Positions 25,503-33,319 of a stretch of 64,000 bases of DNA are shown piece after piece. Under the pieces are notes generated by a model. It ran no database searches, was not told the origin of the DNA, and saw only the letters and a list, made by a program, of their open reading frames with translations. The stretch spans positions 1 to 64,000 of the forward strand of contig JBEKUJ010000007.1 in assembly GCA_049515135.1 (NCBI GenBank), written 5' to 3'. This DNA comes from Fen-1364 sp049515135 (GTDB lineage Bacteria > Spirochaetota > Spirochaetia > SZUA-6 > Fen-1364). A program made the position numbers and the translations under genes. Position 1 is the first letter of the stretch. Every line of letters starts with the position of its first letter.

Positions 25503-26510
25503 ATGGAAAAGAACGACCGCATCGTGGTGGCCGGCGCGGGAGGCTTCATTGCCGGCGCCCTGGTGCGCTATTTCCGGGACCGGGGATTCACGAATATCCG
25601 GGCAGTCGACAAAAAGCCCCTTGCCCAGTGGTACCAGCGGACTCCCGGCGTGGAAAGCCTCTGCCTTGATCTGAGCGAGGAGGAGAACTGCCGCAAGGCT
25701 GCCGAGGGTGCGGCCGAGGTCTATAACTTGGCCGCGGACATGGGCGGCATGGGCTTCATCGAGCGCCACCGCGTGGAGTGCCTGCGCAGCATCCTCATCA
25801 ACACGCACCTCATCGAGTCAGCTTGGAAAGCAGGGGCCCAGCGCTACTTCTTCTCCTCTTCGGCGTGCGCGTACAACATCGACCTGCAGCAGGACCCGAA
25901 GGTCCGCGCGCTGAAGGAGTCCGACGCGTATCCCGCCAACGCCGAGCGCGGGTACGGCTGGGAAAAGCTCATGTCGGAGATATTCTGCCAGGAATACAGC
26001 GCGGAGAGGGGGTTCGCGACTTTCACCGCCCGTTTCCACAACGTCTACGGGCCTTTCGGCACCTGGGACGGCGGCAGAGAGAAAGCGCCTGCGGCTATTT
26101 GCCGCAAGGTCATCGAGGCGAAGGACCGCAACTCGAAGGAGATAGTGATCTGGGGCGACGGAACCCAGACGCGCAGCTTCATGTACATAGATGACTGCAC
26201 CAAGGGCATCGACATGATCATGCACTGCGACGCGCTTCGCGCAACGCCCATCAACCTCGGGTCATCCGAGCTGGTCTCTGTCAACGATCTGGTGAGCATG
26301 GTGGAGTCCATAGGAGGCGTGAAGCTTGCCCGCCGCTATGACCCCACGGCGCCCCGCGGCGTGGCGGGCCGCAACAGCGACAACACCATGATCCGCAAGA
26401 TTCTCGGATGGGAGCCCGACACGCCGCTTCGGGATGGGCTTGCAAAGACGTACCGCTGGATCGAGCAGCAGTACAGCGACCGCAAGGCTGGCAAGCACAC
26501 GGTGAGCTGA
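25503..26510 (+). CDS. GDP-mannose 3,5-epimerase-like protein
   Basis: 335 residues of extended SDR fold. NAD-binding loop GAGGFIAG (11-18). The signature stretches match plant GDP-mannose 3,5-epimerase closely: YNLAADMGGMGFIE (74-87), FSSSACAYN with C122, YGWEKL (Y151, K155), and FHNVYGPFGTWDGGREKAPA with K194, then GDGTQTRSFMYIDD. In plants the enzyme converts GDP-D-mannose to GDP-L-galactose or GDP-L-gulose using the equivalent Cys and Lys. Bacterial copies are uncommon. Shine-Dalgarno GGAGGAA precedes the start. It is followed by a GHMP-kinase-like gene and a nucleotidyltransferase gene, which points to nucleotide-sugar metabolism. The exact substrate is inferred. Confidence 0.8.
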   Translation: MEKNDRIVVAGAGGFIAGALVRYFRDRGFTNIRAVDKKPLAQWYQRTPGVESLCLDLSEEENCRKAAEGAAEVYNLAADMGGMGFIERHRVECLRSILINTHLIESAWKAGAQRYFFSSSACAYNIDLQQDPKVRALKESDAYPANAERGYGWEKLMSEIFCQEYSAERGFATFTARFHNVYGPFGTWDGGREKAPAAICRKVIEAKDRNSKEIVIWGDGTQTRSFMYIDDCTKGIDMIMHCDALRATPINLGSSELVSVNDLVSMVESIGGVKLARRYDPTAPRGVAGRNSDNTMIRKILGWEPDTPLRDGLAKTYRWIEQQYSDRKAGKHTVS

Positions 26511-26514
26511 GCAC

Positions 26515-27312
26515 ATGCCGAAGGAACTCGGGGATATCATCGGAGCCATGCCGTACCGCATGGCGTTCGCCGGCGGATGGATCGACCAGCCCTTTGTCTC
26601 GCGCCTGAACCCCGAGCCTCCCGGATCCATGGTGACAGTGGCCGTGGAGCCCACCTTCCGCTGGATGGACCGCTGCGGAATGGCCACCTCCACCCGAAGC
26701 GTGGCGCTGCGTCACTGGCGCGGCCGGATGCCGCTGGGCGATCCGCAGGAGCTGGTGCGCGAGTTGTACGACGCCGAGAACACGGGCAAGGCCGAGCCCT
26801 CGGGGTCGCAGGACATGGTTGGCCTGCTCTACCCGGGGGTCTGCAGGCTGGACTACGATGCATCCATCGAAAGGGGCGTCTTCCCCGCCGCAATCCAGAC
26901 TTGCACCGAGCCGGCTGTTGCCTGCTGGCTGGAAAGGACCCTCAAGGTGCTGCCGGTTGCCCAGCGACCTGCCGGCTACGAGCCCCTGGCAGTGCAGAAC
27001 CTCGATCCCGCGTGGATCGCCAGGCTGGGGAAGTCTGGACGTGCGTGCTGGGATGCCATCCTGGCAATGGATGCCGCCGGGCTCGGCGAGTCGATGAACG
27101 AATGCATGCGCTGCTGGGAAGCGCTTTTTCCGCATGTGGTGCGGCCGCCGGCATCCGGCGTCGACCTGATGGCGCTCCTTGGCTATTACCAGCAACGCAG
27201 CCACGGCGCCATGTACTCAGGGTGTGGAGGCGGGTACCTGTACATCCTGACCGAGGCCCCGGTGCCCGGTTCCTTCCAGGTGCAGGTGCGCATCGGTGCT
27301 GCAGGCGGCTGA
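26515..27312 (+). CDS. GHMP-kinase-like protein without the glycine loop
   Basis: 265 residues. The N-terminus PYRMAFAGGWIDQP resembles motif 1 of sugar kinases such as HddA (RISFAGGGTDLP). SGSQDMVGLLYPG (about 97-109) resembles the substrate-side SGSQDQ motif, and GAMYSGCGGGYLYIL (about 237-251) resembles motif 3. The central ATP loop (P-x-x-x-GLGSSS), which should lie between motif 1 and SGSQD, is missing and the protein is shorter than usual. It may be a divergent kinase or a kinase-derived protein without phosphoryl transfer. It starts four bases after the epimerase gene and precedes the nucleotidyltransferase by one base. Confidence 0.6.
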   Translation: MPKELGDIIGAMPYRMAFAGGWIDQPFVSRLNPEPPGSMVTVAVEPTFRWMDRCGMATSTRSVALRHWRGRMPLGDPQELVRELYDAENTGKAEPSGSQDMVGLLYPGVCRLDYDASIERGVFPAAIQTCTEPAVACWLERTLKVLPVAQRPAGYEPLAVQNLDPAWIARLGKSGRACWDAILAMDAAGLGESMNECMRCWEALFPHVVRPPASGVDLMALLGYYQQRSHGAMYSGCGGGYLYILTEAPVPGSFQVQVRIGAAGG

Positions 27313-27313
27313 C

Positions 27314-28138
27314 ATGGGGAGGGTCCTTGTCACCGGGGGTTTCGACGACCTGGGGGCCAGGCACGTCCGCCTTCTTCACGAATCATCGCGCCTGGGCGAG
27401 GTGACTGTGCTGCTGTGGTCAGATGCGGCGGTGCGCGCCGCCACGGGCGCGCCTCCGAAGTTCAGCCTTGCTGAGCGGCGCTACCTTGTGGGCTCCCTGC
27501 GGTTTGTTCGGGAAGTCGTCGTGATCGACCATGGCGCGGAGCCCTGGTGGAGAAGGGGAGAGCAGCCTCCCGCAATCCACGCCATCTGCTTTGACCAGGG
27601 AGGACCCGTGGAGGAGGCCATGGCCGCCCGCTCCGCTGCGACCGCGTGCCGTGCGGATTGCCGGGCCTTCACGTGCAGCGAGCTGGGCGGTTTCCCCGAT
27701 GCCGCTCCGCCGGCCCGGGATCCTTCGAAGCGCAGGATCGTGGTCACCGGATGCTTCGACTGGCTGCATTCGGGCCACGTCAGGTTTTTCGAGGAAGTGG
27801 CCGGCTTTGGCGAACTGTACGTCGTAGTAGGCCACGACGCAAACATCAGGCTCTTGAAGGGCGAAGGCCATCCCCGGTTTTCCCAGGACCATCGCCGCTA
27901 CCTCGTGGGAAGCGTCCGACATGTGCGCGAGGCCCTGGTCTCCTCGGGAACGGGTTGGATGGATGCAGAGCCTGAAATCAGGAGCATTGGCGCGCAGGTG
28001 TACGCGGTGAACGAGGACGGCGACAAGCCTGAGAAACGGGAGTTCTGCAATGCTCACGGCCTGGACTACCTCGTGCTCAAGCGAGTGCCGGCCCCCGGGC
28101 TGCCGCGCCGCACGAGCACTTTCCTCAGGGGGTTCTAG
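27314..28138 (+). CDS. double cytidylyltransferase-type nucleotidyltransferase
   Basis: 274 residues built from two related domains. The C-terminal domain (about 146-274) is intact: VVTGCFDWLHSGHVRFFEE carries the HxGH nucleotide-binding motif (HSGH), and RRTSTFLRG near the end matches the family's R-x-S-T motif. The N-terminal domain (1-135) begins VTGGFDDLGARHVRLLHE, where HxGH has become GARH, so it is probably inactive. Both halves share RRYLVGS-x-R-x-VRE. Such enzymes join a sugar- or alcohol-phosphate to a nucleotide. With the epimerase and kinase-like genes it suggests NDP-sugar synthesis or salvage. The start ATG at 27314 follows the previous stop by one base. Confidence 0.75.
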   Translation: MGRVLVTGGFDDLGARHVRLLHESSRLGEVTVLLWSDAAVRAATGAPPKFSLAERRYLVGSLRFVREVVVIDHGAEPWWRRGEQPPAIHAICFDQGGPVEEAMAARSAATACRADCRAFTCSELGGFPDAAPPARDPSKRRIVVTGCFDWLHSGHVRFFEEVAGFGELYVVVGHDANIRLLKGEGHPRFSQDHRRYLVGSVRHVREALVSSGTGWMDAEPEIRSIGAQVYAVNEDGDKPEKREFCNAHGLDYLVLKRVPAPGLPRRTSTFLRGF

Positions 28139-28160
28139 ACAAGCGCCCCGGTTTCCCGGC

Positions 28161-29114
28161 TCACTTCTTGCGCCGGGAGAGGACGGCGGCGAGGATGATA
28201 AGGCCCTTGATGATCTGCTGGTAGTAGGACTGGACGTTGTACTGGTTGAGAAGATTGTCGATGACTCCCAGGATGAGCACGCCCCAGAACGTCCCGATTG
28301 CGCCGCCTCCGCCGCCGCCCAGGATGCCTCCGCCAATGACAACCGCGGCGATGGCGTCCAGCTCGAACCCCGCGCCGAAGCTCGGCTGCGCGATTCCCAG
28401 CCGTGAAGCAAGGAGGACTCCCGCGGTTGCGGCGAAGAATCCGCAGAGGATGTAGGCAAGGAGCAGGTGGCCCTTGACGTTGATCCCCGCAAGTCGCACG
28501 GCTTCCTCGTTGCCCCCGATTGCCACCACAGCTCTCCCTGGGATGGTTCGGTTGAGAAACACCCAGATGATGGCGAAGCAGACCACCATGATGATGGACG
28601 CGGTCGGGACCATGCCGACGAACCCGCCGCCCAGCAGGGCGCGGAATGCCGGATTGACCGGCGTCTGCGGTGTTTCCGAAAACACGTAGGTCACGCCCCG
28701 GACAACACCCATGGTGGCCAGGGTCACGATGAAAGGCTGCAGCTTGAACCTGGCGATGAAGAACCCGTTTGCCGTTCCGACCGTTATCCCGACTGCGAGG
28801 GCCACCAGGATGGCGGCCGGCACGGGCATCTGCTTCTGCAGCCCGGTGGCCATGATCCCGCACAAGGCCACCGTGGATCCCACGGAAAGGTCGACTCCCC
28901 CCGTGAGGATCACGACGAGCATGCCGATGCTGATGAGACCGTTCGTCACGATCTGCCGCGAGATGTTGATCAAGTTCCGTGAGGTGAAAAAGGTCTCTGA
29001 GACCAGGGAGCTGATCAGGATCAGCACGACGAAGATCCCCACAAAAGCGAAGTCCGACCATCGAACCCTCGCCGTTTCCCGCATCCTGTCGATGAATGGT
29101 GCCGCTGTCTTCAT
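28161..29114 (-). CDS. sugar ABC permease, RbsC type
   Basis: 317 residues, eight to ten hydrophobic segments. Family marks: GGVDLSVGSTVALCG, NGFFIARFKLQPFIVTLATM, and the loop GGNEEAVRLAGINVKG. A glycine-rich stretch (IGGGILGGGGGGAIGTFWGV) is typical near the C-terminus. It is the last gene of the operon RbsB - aldehyde dehydrogenase - RbsA - RbsC on the minus strand and overlaps the ATPase stop by 4 bp. Its 3' end faces the nucleotidyltransferase gene across 22 bp. Confidence 0.94.
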   Translation of the reverse strand: MKTAAPFIDRMRETARVRWSDFAFVGIFVVLILISSLVSETFFTSRNLINISRQIVTNGLISIGMLVVILTGGVDLSVGSTVALCGIMATGLQKQMPVPAAILVALAVGITVGTANGFFIARFKLQPFIVTLATMGVVRGVTYVFSETPQTPVNPAFRALLGGGFVGMVPTASIIMVVCFAIIWVFLNRTIPGRAVVAIGGNEEAVRLAGINVKGHLLLAYILCGFFAATAGVLLASRLGIAQPSFGAGFELDAIAAVVIGGGILGGGGGGAIGTFWGVLILGVIDNLLNQYNVQSYYQQIIKGLIILAAVLSRRKK

Positions 29115-30622
29115 GTCTGTCCTTCGCGGTTGACGCCCGCCGCGTGCTGGAGCAGGAGCTCCTCAGTTGCTTCTGCCCTCGTCAGGTTTCCCACGAGCCG
29201 TCCCTCCCTCATGACGAGAATCCGGTCGCTCATGCCCAGCACCTCGGGCATTTCCGAGGAGATAAACAGCACGCCCACCCCCTCGGAGGCCAGGTTGTTG
29301 ATGAGATGGTAGATTTCCACTTTTGCTCCGATGTCGACCCCGCGCGTCGGCTCGTCCAGCAGGAGGACCTTGGGTTGGGACAGCAGCCACTTTGCCAGCA
29401 CGACCTTCTGCTGGTTCCCGCCGCTCAGGGTCCGCACCAGCCTGCCGATGGCCTGGGGGCGCACCGCAAGCTCCTGTACTTTTTCCTGAACCAGCCGCGC
29501 CTGCCGCGCCCGATCAAGGAAGACCAGGCGGCCCATGCGGGAAAGGGAGGCCATGCTCACGTTGTCGCGGATTGAGCAGCTCATCACGAGCCCGTCGCGC
29601 TTTCGGTCCTCCGTCACCAGGGAAATCCCGGCGCTCACGGCGTCGCCGGGAGAGCGCAGGCGCACCGGCTTCCCGTCAATGCATACCCGCCCCGAAGTGG
29701 CCGGCTCGGCGCCGAAAATGCTCCTGGCCACGGCGGTCCTTCCGCTGCCCACGAGGCCGAACATTCCCACCACTTCTCCGCGGCGCAGTGAGAAGCTGAC
29801 GTCGTGAAACTCCCTGTCACGGCCCAGACCTTCCACGGAAAGGAGCTGGGAGCCGGGTTGCGTCGAGCGTCGGGGATAGATCTCCTCCACGGACCGTCCG
29901 ACCATCATCCGGATCAGATCATTCTGGTTCACGGAGCTGCGGCAGACCGTGTCCACGCGCTCGCCGTCGCGGAGCACTGTAATACGGTCCGCGATCTCGA
30001 AGACCTCTTCGAGACGATGCGAAATATACAGGACCAGCGTGTCGTCGGCCTTCAGGCGCCGGATCACGGAGAAGAGAAGGGCCAATTCGTCCTTGGAGAG
30101 CACAGCTGACGGCTCGTCAAGGATCAGGATCCTCGGCTTTTCCGCCAGCGCTTTGGCGATCTCCACGATCTGCTGCTGCGACACGCTGAGCCGGGAAACC
30201 CGAACGCGGTCGTCGAGCTGCATGAATCCCAGGTCTCCGAGGATTCTGCGGGCCCCGATATGCGCCGCGCGCCAGTCCACCCAGAGGCCGCGCCGGTTCG
30301 GCATTTTTCCCATCAGTATGTTTTCCGCTATCGACAGGTGCGGCACCAGGCTGAACTCCTGATGGACCGCGCGGATGCCCAGCCTGTTGGCCTGATGTGG
30401 AGTGCTCATGGTCACCGGCGCGCCGCCGATGGAGATCTTCCCGGAGTCCGGAAGGACGGCGCCCGACAGGACGTTCATGAGGGTCGACTTGCCGGCCCCG
30501 TTCTCCCCGACAAGGGCGTGCACTTCTCCGAGAGCCGCGGACAAGCTCACGTTTTTCAGGGCGATTGTTCCCCCGAATCTCTTGTGAATCCCTTCCATCA
30601 CCAGGAAGCCGTCCGTGCTCAT
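29111..30622 (-). CDS. sugar ABC ATPase, RbsA type
   Basis: 503 residues with two ABC domains. Domain 1: Walker A GENGAGKST, signature-region LSVSQQQIVEIA, LILDEPSAVL. Domain 2: degenerate P-loop GLVGSGRTA, LSGGNQQKVVLAKWL, LLLDEPTRGVDIGAK. It powers import with the RbsC-type permease just downstream. Its start overlaps the aldehyde dehydrogenase stop (ATGA). Its first domain is the natural comparison for the ABC-like input domain of the kinase at 34635. Confidence 0.94.
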   Translation of the reverse strand: MSTDGFLVMEGIHKRFGGTIALKNVSLSAALGEVHALVGENGAGKSTLMNVLSGAVLPDSGKISIGGAPVTMSTPHQANRLGIRAVHQEFSLVPHLSIAENILMGKMPNRRGLWVDWRAAHIGARRILGDLGFMQLDDRVRVSRLSVSQQQIVEIAKALAEKPRILILDEPSAVLSKDELALLFSVIRRLKADDTLVLYISHRLEEVFEIADRITVLRDGERVDTVCRSSVNQNDLIRMMVGRSVEEIYPRRSTQPGSQLLSVEGLGRDREFHDVSFSLRRGEVVGMFGLVGSGRTAVARSIFGAEPATSGRVCIDGKPVRLRSPGDAVSAGISLVTEDRKRDGLVMSCSIRDNVSMASLSRMGRLVFLDRARQARLVQEKVQELAVRPQAIGRLVRTLSGGNQQKVVLAKWLLSQPKVLLLDEPTRGVDIGAKVEIYHLINNLASEGVGVLFISSEMPEVLGMSDRILVMREGRLVGNLTRAEATEELLLQHAAGVNREGQT

Positions 30623-32088
30623 GTGGCCGGCGTCTCCTCCGGGGCTGCCGGGAAGGCGTCGTGAAAAAGGATGACCTTCTGTTCCGTCATCTCCTCCAGC
30701 GTATCATGGAGTCCTTCGCGGCCGTAGCCGCTCATCTTGGTGCCGCCGAACGGAAGGTTTTCCGAGCGCAGGGCTGACGACCAGTTCACGATGACCCCGC
30801 CCACCTCGAGCTGCCGGGCAATGCTCAGGGCCTGGGAGATGTCATTCGTGAACACCGCCGCCTGCAGCCCGTACGAGCTGTCGTTGGCCATGGCGACCGC
30901 CTGGTCCACCGTGTCGAACGGAACTACCGGAGCGACCGGACCGAAGGTTTCTTCCTTGAAAAGTGGTACAGACAGGGGCACATCCGCAAGAACGGTCGGG
31001 GTGAGAAACGATCCACGACGTTCTCCACCGCAGAGCAGGCGCGCGCCTGCCTTCACGGCGTCCTTGACCGCTGCCTCCACCTTCCGCGCAGCCTCTTCGC
31101 TGATCAGGGGACCTACGTCCGTCTCTTCGCAGAGCTGGTCCCCCACGTTCAGCGCTTTCGCCCGTGTCGAAAGGCGGGCGCAGAAGTCCCCGTAGACTCG
31201 TCGATCCACGAAGACCCTCTTCACGGCGCAGCAGATCTGGCCATTACCCCGCGCAAGCCGGCCCAGGACGATCGCCTGCGCGGCCTTTTCCAGGTCCGCG
31301 TCCGCGCAGACAATGGTAGCGTCATTGCCGCCCAGCTCCAGGTGGATCTTTTTCAGTGTCTCCGCCCCCAGCTGCGCGAGCCGCTTTCCTACATCCGTGC
31401 TCCCTGTCAGGGAGATCATTCTCACGACGGGGCTGCGCGCCAGGATCTCACCCACCAGCTCTCCCGGCCCGGTCACCATCTGGTGCCCGGCGCGCGGGAG
31501 CCCCGCTTCCTCCAGGATGGTCGCGATCCGCAGCAGCGTCAGCGGGCACGCGCTGGGGGGTTTGGCGATCACGGCGTTGCCGGCAGCAAGAGCCGGTCCC
31601 GCCTTGTGCGCGTAGAGCTCCACGGGATAGTTGAACGGAACGATTGCCGCCACCACGCCGAGGGGCTGGCGCACAGTCACCGCGAAATGCCTTTCGTTGC
31701 CCGGCACAGCGTCCAGGGGGATGGTGCGGCCAAACATCCTGCGCGCTTCCTCGGCGAAACCCCGAAAGATCCGGGCCGTCACCTCCACCTCGGCCCTCGT
31801 CTGGCGGATCGGCTTGCCGTTTTCACGGGCCAGGAGCATCCCGAGCTCTTCCGTGCGGGCCTGAATGGCGCCCGCAGCGGCCGTCAGGATCGCAGAGCGC
31901 CTGTGCGCCGGCATGGCGCGCATGCGTTGGCTGCCCTGGACTGCAGCATGGAGCGCGCGCTCCACATCCGCCGCGGTTGCCGTGGGAACGGTGTCGATCT
32001 GTTCTCCCGTGCCCGGATTGCGCACGCCCAGCACGCTGTTGTTGCTGGAGGACACCCACTGTCCGTCGATGAGCATCTTCATTGTCAT
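30619..32088 (-). CDS. NAD(P)-dependent aldehyde dehydrogenase
   Basis: 489 residues, the usual family length. Seen: IVPFNYPVELYAHKAGPALAAG, cofactor loop SLTGSTDVGK (227-236), general base E251 in LELGGND, and catalytic Cys in GNGQICCAVKR (C286 by the GQxC rule). The family oxidises aldehydes to acids in the cytosol. It lies inside an RbsABC-type operon, between the binding protein and ATPase genes, so the imported compound or a product of it is likely an aldehyde such as lactaldehyde, glycolaldehyde or a sugar aldehyde. The exact substrate is unknown. Stop and RbsA start overlap. Confidence 0.92.
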   Translation of the reverse strand: MTMKMLIDGQWVSSSNNSVLGVRNPGTGEQIDTVPTATAADVERALHAAVQGSQRMRAMPAHRRSAILTAAAGAIQARTEELGMLLARENGKPIRQTRAEVEVTARIFRGFAEEARRMFGRTIPLDAVPGNERHFAVTVRQPLGVVAAIVPFNYPVELYAHKAGPALAAGNAVIAKPPSACPLTLLRIATILEEAGLPRAGHQMVTGPGELVGEILARSPVVRMISLTGSTDVGKRLAQLGAETLKKIHLELGGNDATIVCADADLEKAAQAIVLGRLARGNGQICCAVKRVFVDRRVYGDFCARLSTRAKALNVGDQLCEETDVGPLISEEAARKVEAAVKDAVKAGARLLCGGERRGSFLTPTVLADVPLSVPLFKEETFGPVAPVVPFDTVDQAVAMANDSSYGLQAAVFTNDISQALSIARQLEVGGVIVNWSSALRSENLPFGGTKMSGYGREGLHDTLEEMTEQKVILFHDAFPAAPEETPAT

Positions 32089-32105
32089 TGTCTCCAGAAA
32101 ACAAG

Positions 32106-32131
32106 CCGGCCCCTCCAGTCAGAGAGGCCGG
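32106..32131 (-). terminator. hairpin after the RbsB-type gene
   Basis: CCGGCC (32106-32111) pairs with GGCCGG (32126-32131), extended inwards by further pairs with one mismatch. It lies in the 52-bp gap between the binding-protein gene and the aldehyde dehydrogenase gene. No T-run; probably an mRNA-stabilising or attenuating element. Confidence 0.45.
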
Positions 32132-32140
32132 GGAAGAACC

Positions 32141-33094
32141 CTAGAACACGCTCTCGGGGATGTAGAACCGGGCCACGTTGTCGATCGTGATCACCGGCGA
32201 GGGCATGACCGTGTCCTTTTCAGACTGAGCGCCGGCCAGGAGCGACATGAGCCGCGTGAACCCCGCGCGGCCGATCTGGTCGGAGCTGTTCAGCCCCGTG
32301 CAGGCGTAGTTCGTCTTGTTCATGATCTGCTCCAGGGCCGCCTTCTCGCCGTCCACGCCGCAGATGAAGATCTGCTTCGTCCGGCCGGCATCCGCGATTG
32401 CTTTCTGCGCGCCCAATCCCATGGAGTCATTTTCCGCGAAGACCGCGTCGATCTGATTGTACTTCGCGAGCAAGTCCTCCATGAGCTTGAACCCGCCGTC
32501 CGAGCTCCACCCGCCGAAGTTGGGCGCCATCACGACCTCGATCTTGCTCTGCTTCACCGCGGAAAGCATGCCGTTGGTCCGGTCCAGGCCGATGGAGTTG
32601 TCCGCCGGGCCACCCCGCAGCACCACCAGCCGGCCTTTGCCGCCAAGGCGGTTCACGATGTACTGGCCGTCCTGCTTTCCGATGGCCCAGTTGTCGGGCC
32701 CGACCCAGCTCGTGTAGTCCCCGCCCTTGAGCTTGCGATCCACCAGGACCACGGGCACTCCCGCTCTCTTGATCGCATCGAGCGCCTCCGGCGCCGCCTC
32801 CAGCCATGCTGCGCTGACGATAAGCCCGTTCACGTTCTGGGCGAGCACATCCTCCACGTCGGAGGTCAGCTTCTGCGCATCTCCCTTGGCATCTGTGGTG
32901 ATCAGCTTGATGTTCGTGAAGTGTTCGGCCTCCTGCTTCACTGCCTGGGACATGCCGATGAAGTACGGGCTGGTGAGCGCAAGGTTGACCATAGCGATCT
33001 TGATAGGGCCCTTCGCCTGGGCCATCGCTGTTGTCGCCGTGAACACCAGGGCAACCGCGAACAGGATGAACACGAGGAACCGAAGCTTTTTCAT
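32141..33094 (-). CDS. periplasmic sugar-binding protein, RbsB type
   Basis: 317 residues with signal peptide MKKLRFLVFILFAVALVFTA and cleavage after AMA. The mature protein shows RbsB-family features: IKIAMVNLALTSPYFIGMSQ, GVPVVLVDRKLKGGDYTSWVG, and FAENDSMGLGAQKAI. The ATG at 33094 was chosen for the signal peptide and a GGGGAGGAG ribosome-binding site; an upstream frame start at 33244 would precede the promoter. It is the first gene of the RbsB - aldehyde dehydrogenase - RbsA - RbsC operon and lies divergent from the NtrC-type regulator. A sigma-54-like promoter is at 33155-33170. Confidence 0.93.
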   Translation of the reverse strand: MKKLRFLVFILFAVALVFTATTAMAQAKGPIKIAMVNLALTSPYFIGMSQAVKQEAEHFTNIKLITTDAKGDAQKLTSDVEDVLAQNVNGLIVSAAWLEAAPEALDAIKRAGVPVVLVDRKLKGGDYTSWVGPDNWAIGKQDGQYIVNRLGGKGRLVVLRGGPADNSIGLDRTNGMLSAVKQSKIEVVMAPNFGGWSSDGGFKLMEDLLAKYNQIDAVFAENDSMGLGAQKAIADAGRTKQIFICGVDGEKAALEQIMNKTNYACTGLNSSDQIGRAGFTRLMSLLAGAQSEKDTVMPSPVITIDNVARFYIPESVF

Positions 33095-33154
33095 GCATCT
33101 CCTCCCCTTTTTATTGATATAGCCGGAAAACTTCCGACATAGCATTTTTAAAGA

Positions 33155-33170
33155 TGCACGGATCATGCCA
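33155..33170 (-). promoter_or_regulatory. candidate sigma-54 promoter of the RbsB operon
   Basis: Read on the minus strand the element is TGGCATGATCCGTGCA, against the sigma-54 consensus TGGCACG-N4-TTGCA. The GG and GC pairs have the required 10-bp separation, and 10 of 12 conserved bases match. Transcription would start near 33144, giving a leader of about 50 nt. The neighbouring gene encodes a sigma-54 activator, which supports the call. Confidence 0.6.
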
Positions 33171-33255
33171 AGGCAGGAGCGCCGGTTGAGAACGACAAGA
33201 GAGTGAAGCAATTCCCTGTGCCATATCACGTTATTTCGGCGCATGGAAAAAAACG

Positions 33256-33284
33256 TTGACAGCTGCGGTTCGAGCGGCTACAGT
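33256..33284 (+). promoter_or_regulatory. candidate promoter of the NtrC-type gene
   Basis: TTGACA (33256-33261), 17-bp spacer, TACAGT (33279-33284). The start of transcription would be near 33291, just past the TTG at 33287, so translation from the GTG at 33320 is more likely. Confidence 0.5.
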
Positions 33285-33319
33285 CATTGAGTAGAATTTA
33301 CCCACCACGCGGAAACGAT

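Noticed and set aside
33208..33223. Second sigma-54-like element, TGGCAC-N6-TTGC on the minus strand
   Set aside because: Its boxes match better than those at 33155-33170, but the GG-GC distance is 11 bp instead of the strict 10, so it is less likely to work.
33287..33319. TTG start for the NtrC-type gene
   Set aside because: It has no ribosome-binding site and lies upstream of the transcription start predicted from the TTGACA/TACAGT promoter; the GTG at 33320 fits better.
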